A stretch of DNA of 64,000 nucleotides from Haloprofundus halobius (GTDB lineage Archaea; Halobacteriota; Halobacteria; Halobacteriales; Haloferacaceae): assembly GCF_020097835.1 (NCBI RefSeq), contig NZ_CP083667.1, positions 186,001 to 250,000 of the forward strand, read 5' to 3'. This document shows, piece after piece, positions 52,962 to 61,921 of the stretch (position 1 is its first letter; every line of letters starts with the position of its first letter). The notes beneath the pieces are model-generated. The model did not search any database and was not told the origin of the DNA. It saw nothing but the letters and a program-made list of their open reading frames with translations. The position numbers and the translations under genes are program-made.

Positions 52962-53192
52962 TTACTCCCGCGAGCGAGTGTCGCTTCCCGTCTCCTCGTC
53001 CGCGTCGACCGGTCGCTCCAACACGAGGTACTTCGTCCCGCCGCCGACGTAGTCGACCGACTCGACGAGTCGCCACCCGTCCGCGGCGTACTCGTTCAAC
53101 TGCGTTCGGGGGTCTTCGGACTCCTTCTTCGTCGGTCCACGCGGAACCCGGAGCGTCTCGTACTCCCACCGTCTGCGGTCTTTCTGGTTCAC
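52962..53192 (-). CDS. DUF4177 domain protein
   Basis: A 76-residue protein. YETLRVPRGPTKKESEDP opens a small alpha/beta domain, followed by LNEYAADGWRLVESVDYVGGGTKYLVLERP, the characteristic GW-x-LV pattern of DUF4177. The function of this family is unknown. It is a single small gene, convergent with thiD. Confidence 0.85.
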   Translation of the reverse strand: MNQKDRRRWEYETLRVPRGPTKKESEDPRTQLNEYAADGWRLVESVDYVGGGTKYLVLERPVDADEETGSDTRSRE

Positions 53193-53320
53193 GGGTACTC
53201 GCTACGGCACACACGGTTCTATAATTAGTCGTCGAGCGACGTTCGGACGGCGTTCGGGAGTCACGGCGTCCGCGACCGATTGTTTCTGTCGGACACGAGT
53301 GAGGTCCTCCCCGAATCCGA

Positions 53321-53719
53321 CTACGGATACGTCGACCCGCCGACGGTCACGTTCTGTCTCGCGACGACGGTCCCGTTCACGGTGTTCACGGCGTAGATCT
53401 GTGTCGTCTGTCCGGTCGGGAGGGGGACCGAGACGTCGGTCTGTCCGGCGTCGACCGTCGTCGTGTAGAACGAACTGCCGCTCTCGGTGATGACGGTCAA
53501 CTTCGTGACGCCCTCCTCCGTGGTCGCCGCCGGCGTCAGCGTCACCGACGCCTGCACCGAGGACGTCCCCCACTGGTCGGTCGTCGAGACGCTCTCGAAG
53601 ACGGACGAATCGCCCGCCTGCGGGGTCACCGTCGGCTGGACGGTGAGACAACCGCTGGTGAGGACGAGCACGACAGCGAGAAGAGCGAGTCTGCGATGCC
53701 AGTGCGCTAAATCAACCAT
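53321..53719 (-). CDS. small putative lipoprotein
   Basis: A 132-residue exported protein. The signal RRLALLAVVLVLTSGC has the lipobox TSGC with the lipidated Cys at about 24. The mature part is a single Thr/Val-rich beta domain (ASVTLTPAATTEEGVTKLTV, then ending VARQNVTVGG). A TATA-like box at 53742-53750 supports the start. The function is unknown. Confidence 0.82.
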   Translation of the reverse strand: MVDLAHWHRRLALLAVVLVLTSGCLTVQPTVTPQAGDSSVFESVSTTDQWGTSSVQASVTLTPAATTEEGVTKLTVITESGSSFYTTTVDAGQTDVSVPLPTGQTTQIYAVNTVNGTVVARQNVTVGGSTYP

Positions 53720-53741
53720 GTGTACGTGTACTCGCGCGAGC

Positions 53742-53750
53742 GTTATTACT
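53742..53750 (-). promoter_or_regulatory. TATA-like box of the small lipoprotein gene
   Basis: AGTAATAAC on the minus strand, centred 27 nt before the ATG at 53719. Confidence 0.5.
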
Positions 53751-53963
53751 CCGCTGGGGCACTCACTGTCGTACAGAGCCGATCGAGCACCCCGAAAGCA
53801 GAGTCGTCAAGTGTCCTGCCCACGTCGGATTACACCAATCAGAGATGAGTAAGATAATCGCGAACGGAACGCCCATCCGCTCTGATAGCTCTCACGCACC
53901 TTCGAACCGGACGGAACGCCGCCGACGAACTCACCGCCCCCTCGGAGAGGGCATCGACTCTCG

Positions 53964-55037
53964 ATGAGCGACGGCTCGTCGGACAGCATCGACACGCAGC
54001 GAGAAGATCCCAACCTCAAGAGTTCGAGCACCGAGGACATCGGCACCGCCAACACGATGCGTCAGCGGAGTGGCGAGACGCGCATCAAGACGTGGTTCTT
54101 CCTCAACGGGAGCCGTCTGGTCGTCGCCGGACTGTTGGCCATGCTGATCTTCGGCGTCTTCGTCTTCGGCGGGACGTTCTTCTACCAGTACTTCCTCACC
54201 GACACCCAGACCGCAGACACCGTCGAGACGGTGTTCTCGACGATGATCAGCGCCATCATCACCGGCGTGACGCTCGTCCTGACGATAACGCAGATCGTCA
54301 TCTCCCAGGAGAACGGGCCGCTCGGCGACCAGCGCGAGCGCATGAGCAACACCATGGACTTTCGCGAGTACACCGAGGAACTGATCGGGTCGCCGACGCC
54401 GGCCGACCCGTCCGCGTTCCTCCGTGCGCTCATCCTCGAGAGCAGAGAGTACGCCGAGAAGCTCCGCGACTCCGTCGCCGACAGCAACTCGGACGACCTC
54501 CGCGGCGAGATCGAGGAGTTCACTAACAGCCTCATCGGGAACGCCGACGCCGCGACGGACAAACTCGAAGGGCGGTCGTTCGGGTCCTACACCGTCGTCT
54601 CGGCGGCGCTCGACTACAACTACGGCTGGAAGATATTTCAGGTCGAACGCATCGCTGACGACCACCGGGACGAACTCCCCGACGAGACGGTCGGCATCCT
54701 CGACGACCTGAAGACGGTGCTCTCGATGTTCGGACCCGCCCGCGAGCACATCAAGACGCTGTACTTCGAGTGGGAACTGATCAGCCTCTCACAGAACATC
54801 CTCTACGTCTCGGTGCCGGCGCTGATCATCGCCGGGTTCATCACGATGTACCTCGGCGGGAACTCGCTGGTGGGCGGAACCCTCGGCGTACCGAACCTCA
54901 TCTGGGTGACCGCCCTCGGGTTCGCCATCACCTGCCTCCCATTCCTGTTGCTCATCTCGTACATCGCGCGAATCGCGACCATCGCGAAACGGACGCTCGC
55001 CATCGGACCGTTCATCCTCCGCGAGTCGCAGCGCTGA
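53964..55037 (+). CDS. four-helix membrane protein of unknown function
   Basis: A 357-residue protein. After a polar N terminus (about 45 residues) come two membrane helices (LVVAGLLAMLIFGVFVFGG, then STMISAIITGVTLVLTITQI), a long soluble helical region (residues about 120-260) and two further membrane helices (SVPALIIAGFITMYLGG and TALGFAITCLPFLLLISYIA). This 2+2 layout with a cytoplasmic central domain recalls haloarchaeal proteins of unknown function. It is followed 137 nt later by the PQQ-propeller pair, possibly co-transcribed. Confidence 0.8.
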   Translation: MSDGSSDSIDTQREDPNLKSSSTEDIGTANTMRQRSGETRIKTWFFLNGSRLVVAGLLAMLIFGVFVFGGTFFYQYFLTDTQTADTVETVFSTMISAIITGVTLVLTITQIVISQENGPLGDQRERMSNTMDFREYTEELIGSPTPADPSAFLRALILESREYAEKLRDSVADSNSDDLRGEIEEFTNSLIGNADAATDKLEGRSFGSYTVVSAALDYNYGWKIFQVERIADDHRDELPDETVGILDDLKTVLSMFGPAREHIKTLYFEWELISLSQNILYVSVPALIIAGFITMYLGGNSLVGGTLGVPNLIWVTALGFAITCLPFLLLISYIARIATIAKRTLAIGPFILRESQR

Positions 55038-55174
55038 GGAGCGGTTCTCCGCCGGCGGCCATTATGTGTAATGCCGGACACGACCGAACGTTATTTGTCG
55101 AATCCGCGAGACCGGACGGTCGTGTCCCTCCCAAACCAACACTCCCCGAACCCCTCCACCGGTGCGTTCGACGA

Positions 55175-56236
55175 ATGACGACGACTTCCACCGACAGCAA
55201 CGCCGTCATCTACGTCGGCGCAGACGACGGCGTCCTCTACGCGGTCGACGCCGCGTCGGGCGGCCGCGAGTGGGCGTTCACGGACGCAACGGAACCGATA
55301 CAGTCCTCCCCCATCGCCGCGGACGGAACCGTCTGCGTCGGCGCCACCGACGGTGTCCTCTACGCGGTCGACGCCGAGTCGGGCGACCGCGAGTGGACGT
55401 TCGAGGAGGCGTCGAGCCGAATCGCGTCGTCGCCGACCGTGGTCGGAGAGACGCTCTACGTCGGGGCGAACGACGGGGTTCTCTACGCGGTCGACGTCGG
55501 TACCGGCGACCGGCGCTGGGCGTTCGAGGACCCGTCCGGCTGGATACGGTCGTCGCCGACGGTCGTCGACGAAACCGTCTACGTCGGCTCGGACGACCGG
55601 ACGCTGTACGCCGTGGATGCCGCCGACGGCGAGGCCGTCTGGACGTTCGACGACCCCCTCGGACCGCTCTCCTCGTCGCCGACGGTCGTCGACGAAACCG
55701 TCTACGTCGGCTCGGACGACCGACGGGTGTACGCCGTCGACGCCGACACCGGCGAGTCGGTCTGGACCTTCGAAGACCCGAGCGGCCCGGTGTTCGCCTC
55801 GCCGGCGGTCGCCGACGGCACCGTCTACGTCGGCGCCTGGGAGGCGCTGTTCGCGGTCGACGCCGAATCCGGCGACCGCGAGTGGGTCGTCGAGTACCCG
55901 GCGAACGGAATCGACGCCTCGCCGACGGTCGTCGACGAAACCGTCTACGTCGGACTGCTCGACGGGACGCTGCGCGCGGTCGACGCCGAGTCGAGCGACG
56001 AGAACTGGTCGTTCGACGGTCCGTCGGGGTGGATCGTCTCCGCACCGACTGTCTACGAGGGCGTCGTCTACGTCGGTGCCGACGACGGCGTGCTCTACGC
56101 GGTCGACGCCGACACCGGCGAACAGCGCTGGGCGTTCGGTGACCCCGACGGGGGCGTCACCAGTTCCCCGACCGTAGTGGCGTCGCCCGGAGACGGGTCG
56201 AGTGCCAGAAGCGGAACGGACGGAGGTGACAGATGA
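55175..56236 (+). CDS. PQQ-type beta-propeller repeat protein, cytoplasmic-looking
   Basis: About 353 residues from the ATG at 55175. It is built almost entirely of blades of about 40 residues with the core VYVGADDGVLYAVDAESGDR then WTFEDP. Eight repeats are visible from residue 10 to the end. No signal peptide or lipobox is seen, in contrast to its partner. Two blades share a 50-bp stretch of identical DNA (55550-55599 and 55673-55722), indicating recent internal duplication or conversion. It overlaps the next gene by ATGA. A binding or scaffold role, as in BamB-like propellers, is possible. Confidence 0.85.
   Translation: MTTTSTDSNAVIYVGADDGVLYAVDAASGGREWAFTDATEPIQSSPIAADGTVCVGATDGVLYAVDAESGDREWTFEEASSRIASSPTVVGETLYVGANDGVLYAVDVGTGDRRWAFEDPSGWIRSSPTVVDETVYVGSDDRTLYAVDAADGEAVWTFDDPLGPLSSSPTVVDETVYVGSDDRRVYAVDADTGESVWTFEDPSGPVFASPAVADGTVYVGAWEALFAVDAESGDREWVVEYPANGIDASPTVVDETVYVGLLDGTLRAVDAESSDENWSFDGPSGWIVSAPTVYEGVVYVGADDGVLYAVDADTGEQRWAFGDPDGGVTSSPTVVASPGDGSSARSGTDGGDR
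55550..55599 (+). repeat. 50-bp identical blade repeat, copy 1
   Basis: It is identical to 55673-55722, 123 bp (41 codons) apart and in frame. A third, partial match of about 35 bp lies at 55918-55953. It encodes the strand pair SSPTVVDETVYVGSDDR. Confidence 0.8.
55673..55722 (+). repeat. 50-bp identical blade repeat, copy 2
   Basis: Identical to 55550-55599; it lies inside the same beta-propeller gene. Confidence 0.8.
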
Positions 56237-57552
56237 ACCGACGCGACCTCCTGGCGACCGGCAGCGCGCTACTGACCGCGGGTGTCGCCGGCTGTAACGC
56301 TCCCAAGAACAGCGACCCCGCCCCCGACGAGACCAAAACCGTCGACGGGGGAGCCGGAACCGCCGACGGCGAGGTCGGAACCGCCGACGAGTGGCCGATG
56401 TTTCTCTACGACAGCGCCCACCAGCGTGACTTCTCAAGCGAGGGGATAGCCGTCGAGGAACCGTCGGTTCGGTGGTCCTCCGAGACCGACGACGCGATCT
56501 GGTCGAGTCCGGTCATCGCCGACGGAACGCTGTACATCGGCAGCTACGACGGCCACCTGTACGCGCTCGACGCCGACACCGGCGAACGGCTGTGGCGGTA
56601 CCGGACGGGCGACCGCATCGACGGCAGCCCGGCGGTCGCGAACGGGACGGTGTTCTTCGGTTCGTTCGACAGAAACGTCTACGCGCTCGACGCCGACACC
56701 GGCGAACAGCGCTGGATGTACGGGTCGAGCGGCATCGTCCGGAGCAGTCCGTCAGTCGCCGACGGCGTCGTCTACATCGGAACCCACTGCCGGACCGAGG
56801 AGTGCAACGCCTACTACGACGTCCGGTGGCCCGAACGGGGCGGCGTGTACGCGCTCGACGCCGACACCGGGGCGCTCCGCTGGCGGTACGAGGCGGGCGA
56901 TGGCGTCATCAGTTCGCCGGCGATCGTCGACGGTACCGTCTACGTCGGCAGCTCCGACACCACGATGGCGGCGCTCGACGCCGACACCGGTGAGACGCGC
57001 TGGCGCCGCGAGACCGGCGGACCGATAATGAGCAGCCCGGTCCGCGTCGACGACCGAGTGGTGTTCGGCAACGTCAGCGGCGAACTGTACTCGCTGGCCG
57101 CCGCCGACGGCTCCGTCCAGTGGTCGTTCGACGCCAACCAACGCGGGGCCAACGGCGTCCAACTGCCGGTCGTCGTCACCGGAACTCCCGTCGTCGTCGA
57201 CGGAACGGCGTACGTCGGCGCGATGGTTCCCGGAGACGACATCCGCGGGAAGCTGTACGCCATCTCGGTGGCCGACGGGACACACGAGTGGTCGGAGTCG
57301 CCGTTCGGGCAGGCCGTCGGGAGCAGCGCCGTCGTCGTCGACGACGTCGTCTACTTCGGGTCGCACCTCCTGGAGTCCTCAGCCGACGCCGAGTCGGGAC
57401 TGTACGCAGTCGATACGGACGGCGCGACTCGGTGGGAGCACGTCGTCAGCGGCGAGGACTACAACGGGTTCGGGAGCAGTCCGGCAGTCGTCGGCACGAC
57501 GCTGTACATCGGTAGCACCGACGGGAACGTCTACGCGTTCGACCTCGGTTAG
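56233..57552 (+). CDS. Tat-exported PQQ-type beta-propeller lipoprotein
   Basis: A 439-residue protein starting MNRRDLLATGSALLTAGVAG, a Tat-type signal with lipobox VAGC at C21. A short Asp/Gly linker leads to eight propeller blades with the core YALDADTGERLWRY and GTVYVGS. There is an insertion with three Cys/His-like residues (HCRTEECNAYYD) in the fourth blade. It overlaps the previous propeller gene by ATGA, so an inside/outside pair of related propellers is co-expressed. The ligand is unknown; PQQ itself is not necessarily bound. Confidence 0.9.
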   Translation: MNRRDLLATGSALLTAGVAGCNAPKNSDPAPDETKTVDGGAGTADGEVGTADEWPMFLYDSAHQRDFSSEGIAVEEPSVRWSSETDDAIWSSPVIADGTLYIGSYDGHLYALDADTGERLWRYRTGDRIDGSPAVANGTVFFGSFDRNVYALDADTGEQRWMYGSSGIVRSSPSVADGVVYIGTHCRTEECNAYYDVRWPERGGVYALDADTGALRWRYEAGDGVISSPAIVDGTVYVGSSDTTMAALDADTGETRWRRETGGPIMSSPVRVDDRVVFGNVSGELYSLAAADGSVQWSFDANQRGANGVQLPVVVTGTPVVVDGTAYVGAMVPGDDIRGKLYAISVADGTHEWSESPFGQAVGSSAVVVDDVVYFGSHLLESSADAESGLYAVDTDGATRWEHVVSGEDYNGFGSSPAVVGTTLYIGSTDGNVYAFDLG

Positions 57553-57676
57553 GGCCGACGCAACCGGAGAACTGCCGAACGGAAGAGCCGGACGGTCGTT
57601 CAACCGCCCAACCGCCCAACCGTCCAACTGTCCGGCCGGTTGGCTCTGACCGACGTTTCCTGTCTCGGACGGGACG

Positions 57677-58036
57677 TTACCGCCCGATGACCGGCGCTTT
57701 CAGGGCAGCCACTTCGGTCATAATCGCCTCCACGTCGTCGTCACCGACTCCGTTCTCCCGGAGGGCCCGTTCGAGGTACGTGGCGACGGCGTCGAAATCG
57801 TCCTCACGAATGTCGAGGTGGGCGTGCGCCTCGCGCATGTCGTCGCCGGTGTACTCGACCGGTCCGTCGGCGACCGAACTGATGAACTGCACCTGGTGGG
57901 CGCGGAGTTCCTCCATCTCCAGTCCCTCGAAAAAGCCGACGAGTTGCTCGTCCGAGAGAACGCGGTCGTAGAAATCGTTGACGACGCGTTTGACCGCCTC
58001 TCTGCCGCCGATTTGCCGGTAGATTGACTCTGACAT
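57677..58036 (-). CDS. group I truncated haemoglobin
   Basis: A 119-residue 2-on-2 globin. IYRQIGGREAVKRVVNDFYD opens helices A/B with the likely B10 Tyr at Y23; the proximal His is H71 in REAHAHLDI. Group I truncated haemoglobins bind O2 and NO and often convert NO to nitrate. A TATA-like element about 60 nt upstream suggests a short leader. It lies directly downstream of the NarO-like regulator gene on the same strand, linking it to oxygen or nitrogen-oxide responses. Confidence 0.93.
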   Translation of the reverse strand: MSESIYRQIGGREAVKRVVNDFYDRVLSDEQLVGFFEGLEMEELRAHQVQFISSVADGPVEYTGDDMREAHAHLDIREDDFDAVATYLERALRENGVGDDDVEAIMTEVAALKAPVIGR

Positions 58037-58138
58037 CGAGCGTCTCGTCTTCGGCGGGAAAGCGGATACGAGTTCTCACTAAGACACTCGGGTCTTTATG
58101 AGGGCCGTGGTGGACGGTAACACGGAGCGCCGAGGATA

Positions 58139-58807
58139 CTACACCGCGAGCAGTTGGTCAAGCAGTTTCTCCTGGGTGACGGCGAGATGTTCGCTGAACG
58201 TCGCCACCGAGATGTCGAGTTCCGCCGCGACCGCCGCGGAGTCCGCCCGCTTCGGGCGGGCGAAGTAGCCCATCTCGTGGGCCGTTCGGAGCACCTCGTA
58301 CTGCCGGTCGGTGAACGCTTCCCGGTCGACAAACAGGAGTCGTTGCTCGTCGTTCGGTGTCGACTGTGTCAGTCGCTGTACGCGGACGGCAGTCGAACAC
58401 GACTGGAGGTCGGCGAGTATCGACCGCAGCGTCTCCACGTCGGGGGCGATGAACGACAGCGAGAGCGCCCCCGCGTCGGCGCGAACCTCGCGAAGGGGAC
58501 AATCGTGGTCGGGGATGTGTCCGCAGGGGCAGTCCCCGCTCTCGGTGACGAACCGGTACACCGACCGCTCGTCGTCGGCGAACACCCGCTCGATTCGGTC
58601 GGGGGTCGACTCGGCGGTCGATTCGTCGGCTATCGACTCCTCGCCGACGGGACGCTCGACCGTCAGTTCACCCACGACGCCGCCGCCCGCGGCGGCCGTC
58701 TGCCGGTCGACGACGATCGACTCCACATCGACCGTCTCACTCATCGCGGCGGCGGGACAGCCGACGACGCCTTCCACCGTCACCTGCGCGTGGATTCCGG
58801 TACCCAT
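58139..58807 (-). CDS. HTH-10 (bat-type) regulator with N-terminal Cys motif, NarO/DmsR-like
   Basis: A 222-residue protein. Cys17, Cys93, Cys95 and Cys103 form the pattern C-xn-CxC-x7-C (CPCGHIPDHDC), the motif described for haloarchaeal NarO-type oxygen-responsive regulators and suited to an iron-sulfur cluster. The C-terminal bacterio-opsin-activator HTH (about residues 165-220) includes LTDRQ-like FTDRQYEVLRTAHEMGYF and SVATFSEHLAVTQEKLL. A TATA-like box at 58831-58838 supports the ATG at 58807. The downstream haemoglobin gene is the probable first target. No nitrate or DMSO reductase genes are in this window. Confidence 0.88.
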   Translation of the reverse strand: MGTGIHAQVTVEGVVGCPAAAMSETVDVESIVVDRQTAAAGGGVVGELTVERPVGEESIADESTAESTPDRIERVFADDERSVYRFVTESGDCPCGHIPDHDCPLREVRADAGALSLSFIAPDVETLRSILADLQSCSTAVRVQRLTQSTPNDEQRLLFVDREAFTDRQYEVLRTAHEMGYFARPKRADSAAVAAELDISVATFSEHLAVTQEKLLDQLLAV

Positions 58808-58830
58808 CAGTCGAGGTAACGGCCGGACGG

Positions 58831-58838
58831 TATAAGTC
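58831..58838 (-). promoter_or_regulatory. TATA-like box of the NarO-like gene
   Basis: GACTTATA on the minus strand, centred about 27 nt before the ATG at 58807. Confidence 0.5.
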
Positions 58839-58874
58839 GGGCGTGGAACGTGAACACCCGATGTCTCCAGTCGG

Positions 58875-59396
58875 TTACTCCTCGAACAGTTCGACGTGTC
58901 GGTCGACCAAATCGCCGTACTCGCCGGACGAGTACGTCGAGAAGATCTCCTCGGCGCTGATTCGCTCGTCGGCCAGCGGCGTGACGCGCGCCGGCACGCC
59001 GCGCACGAACGACTTGGTGGGAACGTCGTACTGCTCCGGAATCACGGCTCCCGCGGCGACGACGCTGCCCGAACCGACCCGGACGCCGGTGTTCACAGTC
59101 GAGTTGAACCCGACGAGCGACCCGTCCTCGACCGTCGCCTCGTTGATGACCGCGCCGTGGCCGACCATCACCCGGTCGCCGACCGCCGAGGCGTGGACGA
59201 CGGCGTTGTCGCCGACGTGCGACTGCCGGCCGATTCTGACCGGTCCGATGTCGCCGCGCAGGACGACGCCGGGCCAGACGCTGGCGTCGGCGTCGACGAC
59301 GACGTCGCCGACGAGCGTGGATTCACGGCTCACGTCGGCGTCGGCGTGAACCTCCGGTTCGACTCCCTCGAAACTGTAGTGGCGTCTGTCGGGCAT
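58875..59396 (-). CDS. gamma-carbonic-anhydrase-like hexapeptide-repeat protein
   Basis: About 173 residues from the ATG at 59396 (MPDRRHYSFEG). A left-handed beta-helix of hexapeptide repeats includes VWPGVVLRGDIGPVRIGRQS, NAVVHASAVG and VGHGAVINEATV; the His residues in these segments match the metal ligands of gamma-class carbonic anhydrases. A C-terminal helix (SAEEIFSTYSSGEYGDLVD) packs on the helix side. Many such proteins have weak or no carbonic-anhydrase activity, so the role is uncertain. The longer start at 59423 is less likely. Confidence 0.9.
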   Translation of the reverse strand: MPDRRHYSFEGVEPEVHADADVSRESTLVGDVVVDADASVWPGVVLRGDIGPVRIGRQSHVGDNAVVHASAVGDRVMVGHGAVINEATVEDGSLVGFNSTVNTGVRVGSGSVVAAGAVIPEQYDVPTKSFVRGVPARVTPLADERISAEEIFSTYSSGEYGDLVDRHVELFEE

Positions 59397-59486
59397 AGGA
59401 GAGAGGACGTAACCGACGAGCAAAGTCGTTCACCCGCCGTCGGTCGGGGCTCGTGGCGGTCGACGTCGCGACCGACTCACCCGACT

Positions 59487-60938
59487 TCACTTCGCCTTGA
59501 GGTTGTGCACCACGTCCAGTCGGTCGACGATTTCGGCCGTCGGTTCGATGGCGTCGGCGATGGCGTCGGCGGATTTGTACGCCATCGGCGCTTCGTCCAG
59601 CACCGACTCGACGACCGATTCGGAGTAGATCTCCGCCATCGCCTCGTCGAACTCGTCGAGCGAGAGCGTCTCGAACGCGGCGGTTCGACTCATCACCCGC
59701 CCTGCACCGTGGGGGGCCGTCGAGTGGTACGCCTCGTTGCCCTTCCCGCGGGCGAGTACCGACCCGTCGGCCATGTTGAACGGGACGACCAGTCGCTGTC
59801 CCTCGCGGGCAGGGGTCGCCCCCTTCCGAATCGTCAGGTCGCGGAAATCGACGAAGTTGTGCGTCGACTGGAAGCGGTCGACGGCGTCGACGTCGAGCGC
59901 GTCGCAGACGGCGTCGCTCATCAGGTCGCGGTTCCAGCGGGCGTACTGCTGGGCGAACAGCATGTCGACGAAGTAGCCGTGGGCCTCGCGGCCTTCGAGC
60001 CAGTCGAGGTCCGACTGCGCTCGGTCCTCGTCGGAGTCCGGCCGGATAGCCGCGAGTCTGTCGAACGCGTGTTCGATATCCTTCCCGTCGAACGCCTCGC
60101 GAACGCGGTCTTTCCGGATGTGCGATTCGCCCTTGCCGCCGGTGACCCACTCGTACAGGTCGGCGTCGCCGACCGTCTCCGGGTCGAACTTCAGGAACCG
60201 CTCGTCGGCCTCGCGAATCGAGTCTCGGATGGCGTCGGCGGCGCGGTAGTCGGACGCTCGGTCCTGCCAGTACTGGGCGACGGCCAGGCCGAGGTACCGA
60301 GAGCCGCTGTGGACGACCAGCCAGTAGTCGCCGGACTCGCGCGCCCGGGCGAACTCGATGAAGTGGTTGCCGCCGCCGAGCGTCCCCGCGCTCTGGATAA
60401 TGTGGGCCATCGACGGGCGGCGACCGGCGAGCACCCGACCGCAGAGCGACTCGAAGTACTCGCCGTCGTAGCCGCCGAACTCGAACTCGATCGGGTCGAC
60501 CGGCCGGCCGAATCGCTCGCGGTAGGCGGCGTCGAACCGCTCGAACCGCTCGTTGGTCCGGTCGAACGGGAACTCGTCGACGAGATGCGGCGCGTCGTCG
60601 TAGTCGTGTACGTCGCGGCCCATCGGGACGGCGTCGCGGACGCGTCGCTCGCGTTCGGCGTCCGAGAGCGGGAGTTCGTCGCCGAGGTTCGTTGCGCACA
60701 TCCCGCAGCCAATATCGACGCCGACGATGTTCGGGACGACGCGCTCGGCCAGCGGCATCGTGAACCCGATGGGCGCGCCCGCACCCCAGTGGGTGTCCGG
60801 CATCACCCGAACGGGTTCGGTGAACGCCGGGTGGTCGACGAGCGTCCGTATCTGCTCCAGACAGCCGTCTTCGACCAGGCTCTCGTCGTCGACCATCACG
60901 TGTGCGGTGGTGTACTCACCGTTCACCTCTATCGGCAT
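59487..60938 (-). CDS. rtcB: RNA-splicing ligase RtcB family
   Basis: About 483 residues from the ATG at 60938 (MPIEVNGEYTTAHVM). RtcB joins 2',3'-cyclic-phosphate and 5'-OH RNA ends in tRNA splicing with GTP and Mn2+. Visible are GVDIGCGMCATNLG (metal Asp/Cys), GGGNHFIEF, the H-x3-H-like VVHSGSRYLG and the guanylylated His in STAPHGAGRVMSR. No intein is present. The protein is long but collinear with archaeal RtcB. It is transcribed alone. In archaea RtcB is the tRNA ligase and is usually essential, though some genomes carry paralogues. Confidence 0.93.
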   Translation of the reverse strand: MPIEVNGEYTTAHVMVDDESLVEDGCLEQIRTLVDHPAFTEPVRVMPDTHWGAGAPIGFTMPLAERVVPNIVGVDIGCGMCATNLGDELPLSDAERERRVRDAVPMGRDVHDYDDAPHLVDEFPFDRTNERFERFDAAYRERFGRPVDPIEFEFGGYDGEYFESLCGRVLAGRRPSMAHIIQSAGTLGGGNHFIEFARARESGDYWLVVHSGSRYLGLAVAQYWQDRASDYRAADAIRDSIREADERFLKFDPETVGDADLYEWVTGGKGESHIRKDRVREAFDGKDIEHAFDRLAAIRPDSDEDRAQSDLDWLEGREAHGYFVDMLFAQQYARWNRDLMSDAVCDALDVDAVDRFQSTHNFVDFRDLTIRKGATPAREGQRLVVPFNMADGSVLARGKGNEAYHSTAPHGAGRVMSRTAAFETLSLDEFDEAMAEIYSESVVESVLDEAPMAYKSADAIADAIEPTAEIVDRLDVVHNLKAK

Positions 60939-61108
60939 GTTCTCTCTCGGGTCGTCACGCTGGGCGGTTATCAACCTGACTTGAGACTGTCACCCAGTAT
61001 CAGACGAACGGGGCGTCGCCACGACCGACTCTGTCGGAGACGAAGTGGTAGCTCTGTAATACAGTACTCTACATACGGATGAGAGGATATCGGAACGATA
61101 GCGTATCA

Positions 61109-61118
61109 CCTATAAACC
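61109..61118 (+). promoter_or_regulatory. TATA-like box of the ribbon-helix-helix gene
   Basis: CCTATAAACC centred about 27 nt before the ATG at 61141. Confidence 0.55.
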
Positions 61119-61140
61119 CGAACGTGCCTACCAACCGCGT

Positions 61141-61383
61141 ATGTCCAGAGTCGAACTGACGTTGCCGGACGACTTGTCCGACCGGATCGACATCCTCGTC
61201 GAACAGGGCGATTTTCTGACGCGACAGAAAGCCATGGAAGAGTTGCTCACGATGGGTATCTCGACGTACGACGACGTCGGCGACGACGACCCGGAGATGA
61301 GCGAAGGGCTGTTCAATCAGACAGTCACCGATCAACAGGACCCCGCGATGCGCGACGAGGGCGGCGACGACTACGCTTTCTGA
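61141..61383 (+). CDS. small ribbon-helix-helix protein
   Basis: An 80-residue protein. The N terminus MSRVELTLPDDLSDRIDILV is a typical RHH/CopG beta strand plus helix, followed by FLTRQKAMEELLTMGI and an acidic tail of about 30 residues. Such proteins are dimeric DNA-binding regulators; the target is unknown. It stands alone with its own promoter, so a housekeeping or global role is as likely as a local one. Confidence 0.82.
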   Translation: MSRVELTLPDDLSDRIDILVEQGDFLTRQKAMEELLTMGISTYDDVGDDDPEMSEGLFNQTVTDQQDPAMRDEGGDDYAF

Positions 61384-61531
61384 CCGCGCCGAAATCCGTC
61401 TTTTTCCGCTCGTTTCGTTCCGTAACGGGGGCTTCGAACCGACGGTGGGCTAGCGATTCCCACTCGTGTTACGTGTTAGCAAAGACTTAGATAGTAGGAG
61501 AACTAACTAGTTACTGTAACTGAACGAAACG

Positions 61532-61855
61532 ATGCCCTCGATTACCAACGACGCCCCGACGGTCGAACTGGAACTGAGCCTCGAAGAGCAGTGGGTGCTC
61601 CACCACGTGCTCACCGACTATATCGACGTGGCCAGCGGTGAAGACGCGGACCTCCCGAAACCGGTCATCGAGATCGCCCTCGTGGAGAAACTCGAAGCGG
61701 GAACGTTCGCGTTCACCGCCTTCGAACTCGAAAAACTCCAGTTCAGATGTCGCTTCCACGCGCGAAACGACGCCGCGCCCGACGCCGACCGGGCGGTCGC
61801 ACGAGCGCTCGCAGACCGGATCGACTGCGCCGGCGAGCAGTTGGTCGTCTGCTGA
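61532..61855 (+). CDS. conserved haloarchaeal small protein of unknown function
   Basis: A 107-residue soluble protein. VELELSLEEQWVLHHVLTDY starts a helical body, with FELEKLQFRCRFHARND in the middle and Cys pairs near the end (DCAGEQLVVC). No family function is recognised. A small inverted repeat, AGTTACTGTAACT (61509-61521), lies just upstream and may be an operator. The gene stands alone. Confidence 0.75.
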   Translation: MPSITNDAPTVELELSLEEQWVLHHVLTDYIDVASGEDADLPKPVIEIALVEKLEAGTFAFTAFELEKLQFRCRFHARNDAAPDADRAVARALADRIDCAGEQLVVC

Positions 61856-61921
61856 GCCACCGACTCTTCCCGGTAATCGAACGCGCCAGTAGCCGATAGC
61901 AGGCGGGTCTCTCGAATCCGA

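Noticed and set aside
55550-55722. CRISPR-like regular repeats
   Set aside because: The repeats are in frame within a beta-propeller gene and the intervening sequences are themselves related blades.
58896-61082. 728-codon rightward frame opposite the carbonic-anhydrase-like and rtcB genes
   Set aside because: It is antisense to two clearly recognisable genes; long open antisense frames are expected at this GC content.
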